In this document: positions 44,993 to 56,528 of the stretch, piece by piece
Layout: each line of letters opens with the position of its first letter
Numbering within the stretch: the first letter of the stretch is position 1
Origin: Rana temporaria
Taxonomy: Eukaryota; Chordata; Amphibia; Anura; Ranidae
Direction of reading: 5' to 3'
Length of the DNA stretch: 64,000 nucleotides
NCBI RefSeq assembly: GCF_905171775.1
Contig: NC_053489.1
Location: 388,738,849-388,802,848, forward strand
Made by a program: the position numbers and the translations under genes
Notes under the pieces: generated by a model
What the model was told of the DNA's origin: nothing
The model's database searches: none
Seen by the model: the letters and a program-made list of their open reading frames with translations, nothing else

Positions 44993-45831
44993 GGTATTCC
45001 GAGTCTGACTAGGGGTGAGATTTTCATACCAAAAGCGGTAACCCCGAGTCAGACTCGGGCTTGCCTCGCTGCAGCAGCAGACAAAGTTACTTACCTTGTC
45101 CCTGGATCCAGCGATGCCACCGCGCTGTGTAAGCGAGCGGGACCTCGCTCGATTCACACAGTGTCCTCCTGTGCCGCCTACCTCCGTTCCCTGCGACGTT
45201 ACGACGCACGGGAGCGGAGAACGGCGCCAAATATCAAAAACGTAAACAAGCACATTACATACAGTATACTGTAATCTTATAGATTACAGTACTGTATGTA
45301 AAAAATACACCCCCCCCCTTGTCCCTAGTGGTCTGCCCAGTGTCCTACATGTACTTTTATATAATAAAAATGGTTCTTTCTGCCTGGAAACTGTAGATTG
45401 TCCATAGCAACCAAAAGTGTCCCTTTATGTCAAAAATGGTTTTAGAGCAGCTAGAAAACAGCGATAATAAATTATAATCACTTGCAGATTTGTGCGATAG
45501 CGATTTGTGGGGAAATTCGTCATAAAAAAATAAAAGTAATGACAGCGACAATTCTGCAACTGAGCAAATTTCAGTGATTTTGAGTCGATTACATTATTGA
45601 ATAATTTTTAATTATAATTATATTATTACTTGTTATAATTATTTATTATATTATAATTTTGTTTTTAAAAAAATGTCATACCCGGGATGCCTACTAGTCT
45701 CTTGTTTGGTCAGATTTAAGTGAGTTATTCCTAAAAATTACAGACCTACAGTATAAAACGCCAAATTTCCTTGCAAATAATGGTACTGCTTTCAGCACCT
45801 TTTTTCTGAAATAATCATACCGCCAGGGAGG
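44993..45831. mobile_element. TTAA-flanked element (family 2) in LINE ORF2
   Basis: TTAA at 44989-44992 and 45832-45835 brackets an 839-base insertion. Inverted ends are CCCTCCTAGCGGTATTCC on the left and ATACCGCCAGGGAGG on the right. Without it and with one TTAA, the LINE frame reads MARCLKTVQHSQ. Inside are CGAGTCTGACTAGGGG and a nearby complement CCCCGAGTCAGACTCG. No transposase is encoded. TTAA specificity with precise duplication points to a piggyBac-type mobiliser. Confidence 0.88.
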
Positions 45832-45835
45832 TTAA

Positions 45836-46079
45836 AACAGTACAACACTCACAAACATCCATTAAACTCAAAACGTCTCGAGATTAATTCACTAGCAACC
45901 CAGTAAGAATATTAGAGATTTTTCGGTCAAAATTAGCTGATCTATACTCCATGACTCAGAATTTTGACAAATTTAAAGCTGATAATTTATTCCGACATTA
46001 AATTTCCGACCCTGGAACTTGATCAACTTGACTCCTTTGAAAAACCTATTACTTTATTTGAGGTTCAAACTGCCATTAA
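45836..46079 (+). pseudogene. LINE ORF2 segment 3: linker to RT
   Basis: It continues from segment 2 in frame (TVQHSQTSIKLKTSRD), then has stops at about 45,890 and 46,000 and a shift before LELDQLDSFEKPITLFEVQ. It joins segment 4 at the second TTAA. Confidence 0.8.
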
Positions 46080-46976
46080 CCACTAAAGCCTTGGACCTTT
46101 AGGCAGCTAAATGCCTAGGCCAGGTTTTGCGATTCAGCACTGCGTCGCTTTAACAGACAATTGCGCGGTCGTGCGACATGGCTCCCAAACAAAATTGGCG
46201 TCCTTTTTTCCCCACAAATAGAGCTTTCTTTTGGTTTTTATTTTTTGCTCTATAAACAAAAATAGAGCGAAAATTTTGAAAAAAAAATCAATATTTTTTA
46301 CTTTTTGCTATAATAAATATCCCCCAAAATATCTACCTATTTTTGGTAAAAAAAAAAAAAAAATCGCAATAAGCGTTTATCGATTGGTTTGCGCAAAATT
46401 TATAGTGTTTACAAAATAGGGGATAGTTTTATTATTTATTTATTTTTACTACTAATGGCGGCGATCAGCGATTTTTTTCGTGACTGTGACATTATGGCGG
46501 ACACTTTTGACAAATTTTTGGGACCATTGTCATTTTCACAGCAAAAAATGAATTTAAATTGCATTGTTTATTGTGAAAATGACAGTTGCAGTTTGGGAGT
46601 TAACCACAGGGGGCGCTGAAGGAGTTAGGGTTCACCTAGTGTGTGTTTACAACTGTAGGGGGGTGTGGCTGTAGGTCTGACGTCATCGATCGAGTCTCCC
46701 TATAAAAGGGATCACTTGATTGATGCAGCCGCCACAGTGTTTACATACGGCTCTCCCCGTTGTTCAGCTCCGGGGAGCGATCGCGAGGGGGCGGCTAGAA
46801 ACGAATAGCCGTGCCCTCGTCCCGAATCGCTCCCCGCGGGTTACCGACCGCCGCATGTACCGGGGGGTCCCGATCGGACCCCCGGCCCGCGGAAAGGCGG
46901 GGACGCACATGTACGCCCATATGCCTGTACGTGTCATTCTGTGGACGTATATGTACATGCGGCGGGCGTTAACCGG
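46080..46976. mobile_element. TTAA-flanked element (family 1) in LINE ORF2
   Basis: TTAA at 46076-46079 and 46977-46980. Without it the LINE reads FEVQTAIKALKPRKRPGPDG, so the junction is exact. The interior matches the element at 10,751 (AATTGCGCGGTCGTGCGACA, AATAGAGCTTTCTTTTGG, GGCGGCGATCAGCGATTTTT). The right part is GC-rich. No coding capacity. Confidence 0.9.
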
Positions 46977-46980
46977 TTAA

Positions 46981-47443
46981 AGCATTGAAGCCTCGCAAAA
47001 GACCAGGCCCTGATGGTTTTTCAGCTTTATATTTCAAACAGTTTCAACAAACGTTAGCACCTATTCTTACCAGAGCCTTCAATTCTTTACTAGCTGGACA
47101 TTCATTTAGAAATCAGTATTTGACATCCATCATAGCTATGTTTCCTAAACCCCATTCTGACCTCACCTCTTGGACCAACTACCGTCCAATATCCCTTTTG
47201 AACCTGGATATCAAATTGTTAGCTAAAATTTTGGCAAATCGACTGAATATCATTAATCGGTAAACTAATACACCCTGACCAAACGGGTTTTATGCCCAAA
47301 CGTCAGGCGGGTGACAATATCAGAAGAGCGCTTTTACTAACATATGCAGCCAAAACTAGAAAGATTCCTACTTGTTTTTTATCTTTAGATATGCATAAAG
47401 CTTTCGACTCGGTATCATGGCCATATATGAACTATATTCGAAT
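46981..47443 (+). pseudogene. LINE ORF2 segment 4: reverse transcriptase N-terminal half
   Basis: RKRPGPDGFSALYFKQF, SWTNYRPISLLNLDIKLLAK, a frameshift near 47,262, then QTGFMPKRQAGDNIRRALL and CFLSLDMHKAFDSVSWPY with the first catalytic Asp. It ends where the DIRS element inserted. Confidence 0.9.
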
Positions 47444-47577
47444 GGATTTTTTGTACTCACCGTAAAATCCTTTTCTCTGAAGTCCATGGACGGACACAGC
47501 TCCTTAAAACTTGACAAGTGGGTTATGTTCCCTGTCTACAGGAGAGGACTAGGCAGAAACATGTTAAATAGTTAAAT

Positions 47578-49398
47578 ACATAGTTACATAGTTACATAGT
47601 TAGTCAGGTTGAAAAAAGACACAAGTCCATCCAGTTCAACCACAAAAAACAAAATAAAAAAACACAGTAAAATCCTATACACCCAACTCCATACCCACAG
47701 TTGATCCAGAGGAAGGCAAAAAACCCCAGCGGAGCATGATCCAATTTGCTACAGCAGGGGAAAAAATTCCTTCCTGATCCCCCGAGAGGCAATCGGATTT
47801 ACCCTGGATCAACTATACCTACAAATCTTAGTACTCAGTTATATTCTGTACATTTAGGAAAGAATCCAGACCTTTCTTAAAGCAATCTACTGAGCTGGCC
47901 AGAACCACCTCTGGAGGGAGTCTGTTCCACATTTTCACAGCTCTTACTGTGAAAAAACCTTTCCGTATTTGGAGGTGAAATCTCTTTTCCTCTAGACGTA
48001 AAGAGTGCCCCCTTGTCCTCAGTGATGACCGTAAAGTGAATAACTCAACACCAAGTTCACTGTATGGACCTCTTATATATTTGTACATGTTGATCATATC
48101 CCCCCTTATTCTCCTCTTCTCAAGAGTGAATAAATGTAGTTCCTCTAATCTTTCCTCATAGCTGAGCTCCTCCATGCCTCTTATCAGTTTGGTTGCTCTT
48201 CTCTGCACTTTCTCCAGTTCTCCTATATCCTTTTTGAGAACTGGTGCCCAAAACTGAACTGCATATTCCAGATGAGGTCTTACTAATGATTTGTTCAGGG
48301 GCAAAATTATATCTCTGTCTCTGGAGTCCATACCTCTCTTAATACAAGAAAGGACTTTGCTCGCTTTGGAAACCGCAGCTTGGCATTGCATGCCATTATT
48401 GAGCTTATGATCAACTAAAACCCCCAGATCCTTCTCCACTACAGACCCCACCAGTTGTACTCCCCCTAGTATGTATGATGCATGCATATTCTTAGCCCCC
48501 AAGTGCATAACTTTACATTTATCTACATTAAACCTCATCTGCCACTTAGTCGCCCAATCAGACAGAGCATTGAGGTCGGCTTGTAAATTGGAGACATCCT
48601 GTAAAGACGTTATTCCACTGCATAGCTTGGTGTCATCTGCAAAGACAGAAATGTTACTTTTGATCTCAGACCCAATATCATTTATAAATATATTGAAAAG
48701 TAAGGGTCCCAGCACTGAACCTTGGGGTACACCACTCATAACATTGGACCATTCAGAGTAAGAATCATTAACCACGACTCTCTGAATTCTGTCTTTCAGC
48801 CAGTTTTCTATCCATTTACAAACTGATATATCCAATCCTGTAGACCTTACCTTACACATGAGCCGTGTGTGCGGAACTGTATCGAACGCTTTTGCAAAAT
48901 CCAAATATAACACGTCCACAGCCACGCCTCTGTCCAGGGTTTTACTTACCTCTTCATAAAAGGAAATCAGGTTTGTCTGACAACTTCTGTCTTTCATGAA
49001 TCCATGTTGTCTGCTGCTTAAATAGTTTTTTTCCAGCAAGAACTCATCCATGTGGTCTTTTATTAAACGTTACAGTATCTTCCCAACTATAGAAGTTAAA
49101 CTAACAGGTCTATAGTTACTTGGTAAAGACTTTGTTCCCTTTTTAAATATGGGCACCACATTGGCCCTGCGCCAATCCAGTGGTACTATTCCTGTCTTTA
49201 ATGAGTCCCTAAATATTAGATACAGTGGCTTTGAAATGACAGAGCTCAACTCACCTAGGATCCGTGGATGGATGCCATCAGGTCCAGGTGCTTTATCCAC
49301 CTTTATTCTGTCTAAATATTTCTGGACCATATCACTTTTGAGCCATTGTGGATTTGGGGCTGTGTCACTCCCACCCCCATTTTGGACATGAGCTCCCC
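47578..49398 (-). mobile_element. CR1-type LINE, 5'-truncated, inside the DIRS ITR
   Basis: The minus-strand coding region is followed by a 3' end made of repeated CTATGTAA units (complement of CATAGTTACATAGTTACATA at 47,578-47,605), a CR1-like tandem tail rather than poly(A). It is inserted in the left ITR of DIRS copy B: the right ITR shows the uninterrupted sequence ATGTTACATTAACAGAG (complement near 54,585). No target duplication is evident, as is usual for CR1. Confidence 0.92.
47828..49396 (-). pseudogene. CR1 ORF2 reverse transcriptase, one nonsense codon
   Basis: The frame is open from the truncation point (49,396) to TAA at 47828-47830, except for TAA at 49072-49070. Motifs: KAPGPDGIHPRIL, LPSNYRPVSLTSIVGKIL, KDRSCQTNLISFYEEV, YLDFAKAFDTVPH (catalytic D), SGVPQGSVLGPLLFNIFI, SVFADDTKL (catalytic FADD at about 48,643-48,632) and the CR1-typical C-terminal HLEYAVQFWAPVLKKD, RRATKLIRGME, LEKRRIRGDMINMYKYI. 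The endonuclease domain is missing by truncation. It is one of the best-preserved frames in the window. Confidence 0.95.
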
Positions 49399-49519
49399 AT
49401 TTACATTAACAGAGTTGAACAGCCCCGCCCAGGGGGCAGTCCCTCCAAACATAACCCTCCTCACTGTAGCATGCAGCCTCAGTTCGTAACAAGCAGTACA
49501 AACCTAAAAAGGAGGGGTG

Positions 49520-49645
49520 GCAGCTGTGTCCGTCCATGGACTTCAAAAAAGGGATTTTACGGTGAGTACAAAAAATCCTATTTTCTCTTATCGTCCATGG
49601 ACGGACACAGCTCCTTAAATCTTGACAAGTGGGACATCCCCAAGC
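49520..49645. repeat. DIRS internal complementary region (copy B)
   Basis: GGGATTTTACGGTGAGTACA is the complement of the left terminus (47,444-47,490). TCTTATCGTCCATGGACGGA onward is the complement of the right terminus (54,640-54,707). The join lies at about 49,578. Confidence 0.88.
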
Positions 49646-49659
49646 AGTGTCAAAAAACG

Positions 49660-50440
49660 AGGGGTGGGAAATATATCAGTAAAACCAATTTTAACTTTAC
49701 CCCAAAACGGAGGAGGTGCAACTTTAAACACCCGCCGGCAAAAACTAGCGGCTGAAAAAAACATCATAACAGCAACCATGTAAATTCTGGAAAAAGCGTG
49801 AACGGACGAGCAAGTCGCCGCCTCGCACACCTGCGAGACTGACGCACGATGTCGGAAAAAAACACAGGAAGCACCAATTGCCCTGGTCGAAAGTGCCGTG
49901 ACCAGAAAGGGGGGCCCCTCCCTTAGGAGCATAGGCCTGTATGACGGCCTGCCTGATCCACCGAGAAATGGTGGTCGACGAGACCGCCAGGCCCTTTTGT
50001 GGACCAGACACCGACACAAAAGAGAGTCAGAAGCTCCGAAACTGAGCAAAGCACGTACCATGCCTAAAGTATGAAAGGCCGAAACCTCCTTCGGAAGAAG
50101 GGAAGGTCGCGGGCGCACCATCACCTAATCCTTATGGAGGATCAAGCATGGCGGCTTGCAAGACAAGACCGCCAACTCAGAAACCCCTCTAACAGAGGTA
50201 AAGGCCACTAAAGGGGCCACCTTCTGAGATAGTGTCAAGAGAAAATCTCTCTGATGTTTCCAAAAGGAAGGTTCCTGAAGAACCGAGAGCACCAGAGTCA
50301 AAACTCATGGGGGAAGAGATGGGCCAAGAGGGGAAAGTATATGACAAACCCCCTGCACACAAAAAAAAGGTGACCCACCAGGGAACGGGCCGCAAAAAGG
50401 CCACTGAAAAAACACAGCCAGGGCTGAAATCTGCCCCCAA
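49660..50440 (-). pseudogene. DIRS tyrosine recombinase remnant (copy B)
   Basis: The minus-strand catalytic end reads STRAIGASCVFFRHRASVSQV and SSVHAFSRIY, so the tyrosine position absent in copy A is present here. Upstream parts are fragmented over several frames (VSVSGPQKGLAVSSTTI). It corresponds to 29,760-30,280 in copy A. Confidence 0.7.
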
Positions 50441-50599
50441 ACGGTGCTTTAAGCAATTTTTAGATCCACTCCAAGCTTTAAAAACAGCAGGACCCTGGAC
50501 ACCGAGTACGTCCGTGGACGTCCCTCCATCCCTTCACACCAAGAGAGGTGCGACAGTAGATCCTCCGGAAGAAGACTACGGTGCCCTCAGCATTGTTGA

Positions 50600-52150
50600 G
50601 ATGACAGAGTCAGACAGACCCCGGTCACCTAAAGTCTGGCTTCCAATAACCATGTTGAGCAAATCAGTGACTGTACAACAGGAGGAAGTATGGATCTCGA
50701 GACAGAGAAACCTCCTGCCCTGGCAACCGCCAGGATACCTCTGCTACCAGGCAACCGGTATCGGCGTACCAAGGACGCTGAGGTCAATCTGGAGCGATTA
50801 GAATCATCGGGATCTCCTGAGCCTCCACTTGGGCCACCAGCCCGACTGACACGTCTGTACCAGATCACTAGACCTGGCCACTAACTTTGACACCCTTCCT
50901 GCGGAGACGAGCGGCCAGGAGATCCATGTGAGGCTCACCTCCTGCAAGGGAGCCGAAACACCCCAAGCACAAAGACCAGTCGCCCTGGTCTAGCATCTGG
51001 CGACTCCAGTAGTGCGCCTGCCGGTATACCCGATAGTAGACCGAAGCCACGGCCGTGGCATTGTCCGGCTGAAACCAGATTGGTCGACCACGAGGAGAAG
51101 CATAGCCTGATCGCCTAAAATAGTAGGACAATGAACAGTAGACAGCACCTGGTATTCCCAGGCGGTCTCCCACCAGGCACTAGCCAGGCCCGACCCTGGG
51201 TAGCTACCAAGACCAGACACATTCAGGGAGGTGTGGCCGTAGGTCCACGCAAGTCCAGCGACTCAGGGCCGACTGGACCCCCCAGTTTTGTGAACCCCCC
51301 AGGTTCACAACCCGTGAGCTGGCATCACGTCGTAAACACCGACCACTGGAAGGAAGAAACAACTTCCCGGACCGAAGAGTCGGTGATCTCTGTCACCAAC
51401 TCAGAGAGACTCTGACTAGGTGGTGCACCGGAATCTGAGGATTTCAAAGACAAGAGATTTTTACCACCTGCACAGTATTTCCCCTGGAAAACCAGGGTGT
51501 GGAACTGGGCATACAGTACCGCCTTGAAGGAGGCTACCCACAGGCCCCGAACCAGCAGGTGCCCGGAGAGAAGACCGATTTCAGTCTGCGGTGAAGGTAT
51601 TGGCATCACGCAGAGTCTGCAATTTCTCCAGCTGAAGAAGGACCTTTGCCTCGAGGAGTCTGGATCAACACTAGATACTCCAACGCCGAGTCAGAACCTA
51701 GCATGCCCAGGATTTGAACCCTGGGTCGCACACATGGAGGGCAGGCTTGCTGCCACTGAGCTACACCTTCTGGCCTAAACGTTTAATACCCACCCAAATC
51801 TTCGGAGGGTCTGAATGGGAATAACCCATCCACTAGGTCGGAGACAGAAGCTGCTCTGAGAAGAAAGTCGTCCAAGTAGCCAATGAGGCAAAGCCTCGCT
51901 GTCCCAACAAAGTTAGGATAAGTGCAAGCTCCTAGCTGAAAACCCATGGTGCTGACGCCAGATCAAAAGGGAGGGCCACAGGCTGACAGAGACCCTCTCT
52001 CATCACGAAGCACAGAAAAAAACACTGACATGCGCAAAACGGGACATGCATGTATGCGTCCCTGATGTCCGAGGACGTCAGGACATCCCCCGGATGAAGC
52101 GCAGCTACCACCGAACAAATGGATTCCATAACGGAACTACCCGACGTTCA
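50600..52150 (-). pseudogene. DIRS RT/RNase H remnant (copy B)
   Basis: Peptides MESICSVVAALHPGDVLTSS and DIRDAYMHVPF match copy A RT near 32,117. YRVYRQAHYWSRQMLDQGDW and LAARLRRKGVKV match the RNase H end. Multiple stops and shifts, plus a tRNA-like insertion at 51,700. No intact catalytic YLDD was located. Confidence 0.7.
51700..51777 (-). repeat. tRNA-derived sequence in DIRS copy B
   Basis: On the minus strand, GTAGCTCAGTGG is an A box and CCCAGGGTTCAAATCCTGGG is a B box inside a perfect T-arm hairpin. The anticodon arm is not convincing and no CCA or leader was seen. DIRS sequence resumes on both sides, so this is an insertion of a tRNA pseudogene or the head of a SINE. Confidence 0.65.
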
Positions 52151-54500
52151 CAAAGGTATTTAGGGCCTGAGGCCCATAGAAAACCCCAAAACTCTCGTCC
52201 TGCAGGAAAGGTAAAATTACCCCTGCAGCTTAGCAAATCCCACGCTGCCCAAGGCAGACCAACGGGCCGGGAGAGGAAGACACAAGGAAAGAACTTTGTT
52301 CTGTGGATAGGAGGAAACCCTATCTAGTACTCCGAAGAGACCACCTCGCAGACCCACTGGTCGGAGAGCAGGGAGGTTTCACCGAATTGTGAACCTGCAA
52401 GCCGCCCCTCCCACCTAGAGACAGGGAGGGAAGGCTACATACATTGGCAGGATTTGGGTCCCGGCGTGATCAGCCTACTCACCCAGGGACGGATTAGTCC
52501 CCCAGCTGGGCCTTTGACGGCCTGGGAGGGTTGCCCCTAAATAATACACACCCCTAGTGTGTATGTATATTATGTAGGTGTATGCACACATGCCTTTGGA
52601 GGAAACCGGAGTACCCGGAGGAAACCCACGCAGACACAGGGAGCGACAATGCAAGCTCCAGGCAGATTGGCGTCAGTGTCCGGATTCGAACCAATGACTC
52701 TCTTGCTGCCAAGTAATGGAGTTAAGCACTACACCACCATGTGCATAAAACCATTCTGAAACAGAAGCGCTGGATAACCAGGGTGCAGCATTCAATGAAT
52801 CATCACAGACCTATATGAGGCCCTGGACCAGCTGGTCCGCTAGCCTAATAACCTCAGGAGAGTCAGTGCTCCTCCACTGTCTGGTGCAAAATGCTCACTC
52901 CGTGAGTTATATACAGCACTAGGGGTCAGGACTACAAGATGGCCGCCGAGCGTTCAGAATGCGGCCACAGGAAAATGTCCGGCGCAATGTAAGCTGCGCC
53001 ATAGCGCGGCTACGACAAAAAGGCCGCCAATGGGAGTTTTCAATAATTGAAAAACCTCCCAAAAAATGGCGCCAGCGCCGACTGAGACCCCAGAGTAGTG
53101 GCCACAATAGGCCGCAAGCCAGACCCCAGCATGGTAATCATGGAACGGGTCAGTACTTCGGATCTTCTATCAGTCAGATCCATACAAGCGGGGGTTCCCG
53201 CCCGGCGGTGAGGGACTACAAAAGCCCTCAGCGGCTTTTCTCATTCCGCATCTCAGAAATTATCAAAAAAGGGCACAGTAGGAAAGAACCTACACAGCGG
53301 TCTGATTTGTGTGATCCAAAAAAGACAGAGCCCTCGGCGGAAACCCAGCTGCACCGAGAGTCCCTTGCAGCAGTAAAAAGCGCACCCATAAATGCCTTAT
53401 TCTGCTTTTTGTTTTTAACTAGGTACCTGGTCCATGGCTTCATAACAGAGCATTCCCCAGGGGATAACGGGGGAAGGGGGCACTCTTACCGCCCGTCCAC
53501 AGTCCACCCCCACCCTGGCACAAACGTGTCCAGGACTAACAATAAAACCTCTGTGGGAATCCCAGGTGCTAACACCTGCTGCCACCACCAGCATGTGGGG
53601 AAGGACCCAGATACCGACTCCAAATATTAATTAATATTTACATAGTGTGTATTATAATATGCACACCTGTCCTTAAAAATAAACAAAAGCTCCTAGAGCC
53701 CAATTCAGGGCCTCTCACCCACTTGATGCGCTGACCAGGGGTAACCAGGGGACTCACTTCAGGAGGAGACTGCCCAGCGCTGCCATCCGCTCTCAGCACA
53801 CATCGTGTGAGAGGAAAAGAACCGTGAGGTAACTGTGCGGCATCTGCAGGGACCTGTGTTTAAACAGGAAAAGCCTCCTAGGGTTTTTTTATGTAAGGAT
53901 AAGACACAGATTCAGCATACAAAAGCAAAACCGTTACAGGTGTCACCAGTCAAAAAAACCCTCACAGGAAAGCCCAATACAAAAAAGAAAAAAAACACAG
54001 GCCAAATAACAGTCCCCTCAGGAAGGCCCCCTCCCCCCTGACAGCGGCAATGTTAGCAATGCAGCAAGGGAAAAGGAGCAGGGAAGGGAGAAGAGGACCC
54101 CCGAACCCCAGCCGTACCAACCCACCGAAGCAGGAGGGACTGTACTTACCCGTCCAAGCGAGGACTCGCTGATGCATTCCTGACAGAACTACAACCGCAA
54201 TGGAGGTAACTGTCGGTCCGGTCCACTGTGAGTGAGACAACACCACAGCCCAGTCATATGTGGACCTCGGAGCAAAGCTCACCGGCCACCCCAGGAGTCA
54301 TGGGGTATTGGGTGGCAGACCAAGCCTCTTTGCAAAGGTGTGTCCACGCCTGCTGGTCGGACTGAGTAGACTACAAGGATCTATATTATCCAGCCTGTCT
54401 CTCAGTCGACAGTTGAAAGAAGATTCTTCAAGAAAAAGTAAAATAACATTTCTCCTCAGGCCGCTGGGCCCAAAGGGAGCCATACGTCCTTCTCCTTTGC
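52150..54500 (-). other. DIRS copy B gag and leader region, decayed
   Basis: This corresponds to 32,300-34,100 in copy A, but I could not follow a Gag frame. It contains a V-SINE at 52,558-52,750. The open frames seen are short and show no motif. Confidence 0.4.
52558..52750 (-). mobile_element. V-SINE fragment
   Basis: The minus strand begins with a tRNA-like head: GGTGTAGTGCTTAACTCC (A box) and GGTTCGAATCC (B box). It is followed by the V-core, with TGTCTGCGTGGGTTTCCTCC and GGGTACTCCGGTTTCCTCC. This is the conserved central domain of vertebrate V-SINEs. The 3' tail is missing or degraded. Confidence 0.88.
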
Positions 54501-54707
54501 TAGGCAGAACGAAACTGAGGCTGCATGCTACAGTGAGGAGGGTTATGTCTGGAGGGACCATCCCCTGGGCGGGGCTGTTCAACTCTGTTAATGTAACATG
54601 TATTTAACTATTTAACATGTTTCTGCCTAGTCCTCTCCTGTAGACAGGGAACATAACCCACTTGTCAAGATTTAAGGAGCTGTGTCCGTCCATGGACGAT
54701 AAGAGAA

Positions 54708-55810
54708 ATGGGGTTTTGGAAATAACTTTCTATTATGGATTTCTGCTTTATACAACAATACGAAAGCATATATTAAGTATATGGGCTACAGATCATCTAC
54801 AATTGATATAAAAAGAGGTACAAGACAGGGTTGCCCCATATCCCCTTTGATTTTCGCTCTTCTCATAGAACCATTGGCAATACTGATTAGGACTAAGCCT
54901 AATATTAAAGGTTTAGAATTAGGTGGTCCATCACCATAAAATCTGGCTCTTTGCGGACGATATACTTATTTTTCTAACTCATCCCCACGTCTCAGCCCCA
55001 AAGCTACTAGACATTTCAGGAAAATTCTCTCATATTTCAGGGCTATATATCAACTACTCTAAATCCAATGCACTTAACATATCCTTATCGCGAACCGAAC
55101 TACATAGAGCTCAAGCATCCTTACCATTCAACTGGGTCACACACTACATCCCATATTTGGGTATCCAACTCACACCCTCAATCTTAGACCTGTTTAAAGC
55201 TAATTATTTGCCACTATTGAAACAAGTCACAAGTCTAATGAAAAATTGGTCTTCACTTCCTCTATCTTGGTTTGGTAGAATTAATGCTGTGAAAATGTCT
55301 ATTTTATCGAAATTCCTTTATTTTTTTAGGGTACTTCCCATCCAAATTCCATCTTATTTTTTGAGATTTCTTCAACAAAGTTATGTCCTTTATACAGTAT
55401 GGGGTAATACAAAACCACGTATTTCCAAAGCTTCACTTTTTCTTGATAAAGGCCTTCCTAACTTTACTTCATATTATCATGCAGCGCAAATAGCACAATT
55501 GTCCAAGTACCATGCGACATTTGAATCTCCTCTATGGGTTGCAATAGAATCCATAGACATGGATCCAATATCAGTGGCCAATTTGCTATGGTTATCCCCA
55601 CGCGACAGAGCTCAAATATCTAATCCCATTACGAAGCATTCCATGAACATCTGGGACAAGTTTAGGAATTCCCATAAATTACAATCCTCACATAACCCCT
55701 TACTATCATTTATTAGACACCCAGCTTTTTATCCTGCATGGAAGTTTCCACGATCCTTTGCAGCCTGGACCACTAAGAAATTAGTTTGCCTATATGATAT
55801 AGCTTCTACT
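54708..55810 (+). pseudogene. LINE ORF2 segment 5: RT C-terminal half
   Basis: It resumes WGFGNNFLLWISALYNN, then RGTRQGCPISPLIFALLIE and, after a shift near 54,925, LFADDILIFLTHPHVS (catalytic FADD). PYLGIQLTP, WFGRINAVKMSILSKFLYFF and the thumb region follow. It is truncated at 55,810 by a hAT-like repeat before the Cys-rich C-terminus. Confidence 0.9.
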
Positions 55811-56350
55811 CAGGGCCGTCTTTAATATGGTTTGGGCCCTGGGCAAGCATTATTTTTGGGCCCCCCTCCAGCTTATTTTGGGCCTGGCTGGTTCACATGT
55901 ATGTTTTGGCGGTCCTCATTTGTGCAGGTACAGCAGCCCATTGATTTGAATGGGCTGCCATGCCTTTGTTTCCTGCAGAAAAAAGGTGCATTCAGCATTT
56001 TAAAAATACAGTTGTCTTGAAATCCATTCTGCTTTTGCACCATGCTACTTACCTGCAGTTCTTGCACACACAAACGCACTGTGTTTTTAAAAGCGTGACC
56101 TAAACGTCTAAAAATGCAGCAAGTTTGACAGTGCGGGAACTGCAGATAAGTCACAGCAGACAGCAGAATGGACAGACAGTGCTGTATTTCAGTGCTTTAT
56201 GGGCATAGGCGTGCCGTGTGCGCAGCCTATTACATGAGGCATGCGCTTTTCTTTGCAGGAAACGCAGGCATGGGCTGCTGTGCCTGCCCAAATGTGGGCC
56301 GCAAAAACACATACATGTGAACCAGCCAGGCCCAAAATAAGCCCATCAAG
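55811..56350. mobile_element. hAT-like palindromic non-autonomous element
   Basis: It starts CAGGGCCGTCTTTAATATGG, a typical hAT-type terminus. GCTTATTTTGGGCCTGGCTG near 55,871 has its complement near 56,322-56,341, and the arms extend through CAGCCCATTG/GGGCTGCTG. The right terminus and an 8-bp duplication were not pinned down. Confidence 0.55.
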
Positions 56351-56435
56351 CAGTTAAATACAGACAGTAATGCCATGTGCTCTGAGGCCTTACTCAGCCT
56401 GGACTGCAGGTCTGGTCTGTGATTTAAAGAGTTCC

Positions 56436-56528
56436 TCTATTTTACACATGGCATGGCATCCCATGGTGCTAAAGCAGAATGGACAGACGGTGCTGTGACC
56501 CCATGCCATGTGTAAAATAGAGGAACTT
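56436..56528. repeat. Short hairpin
   Basis: TTCCTCTATTTTACACATGG is mirrored by CCATGTGTAAAATAGAGGAA, about 90 bases overall. It is non-coding. Confidence 0.85.

Larger units (their letters stand above)
47444..54707 (-). mobile_element. DIRS-like retrotransposon (copy B) inserted in the LINE
   Basis: Inverted terminal repeats: 47,444-47,577 plus 49,399-49,510 on the left (split by a CR1), and about 54,517-54,707 on the right. They share GTCCATGGACGGACACAGCT and CAGGAGAGGACTAGGCAGAA. The internal complementary region is at 49,520-49,645. Gene order on the minus strand is as in copy A, but coding sequence is more decayed. Copy A and copy B belong to related subfamilies. Junctions are accurate to a few bases. 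Confidence 0.88.

Noticed and set aside
51700..51777. Functional tRNA gene
   Set aside because: A and B boxes and the T-arm are good, but the acceptor and anticodon arms do not form a credible tRNA, and it lies inside a decayed DIRS element.
52959..53630. 223-codon frame in DIRS copy B (plus strand)
   Set aside because: Antisense to the element and without recognisable domains.
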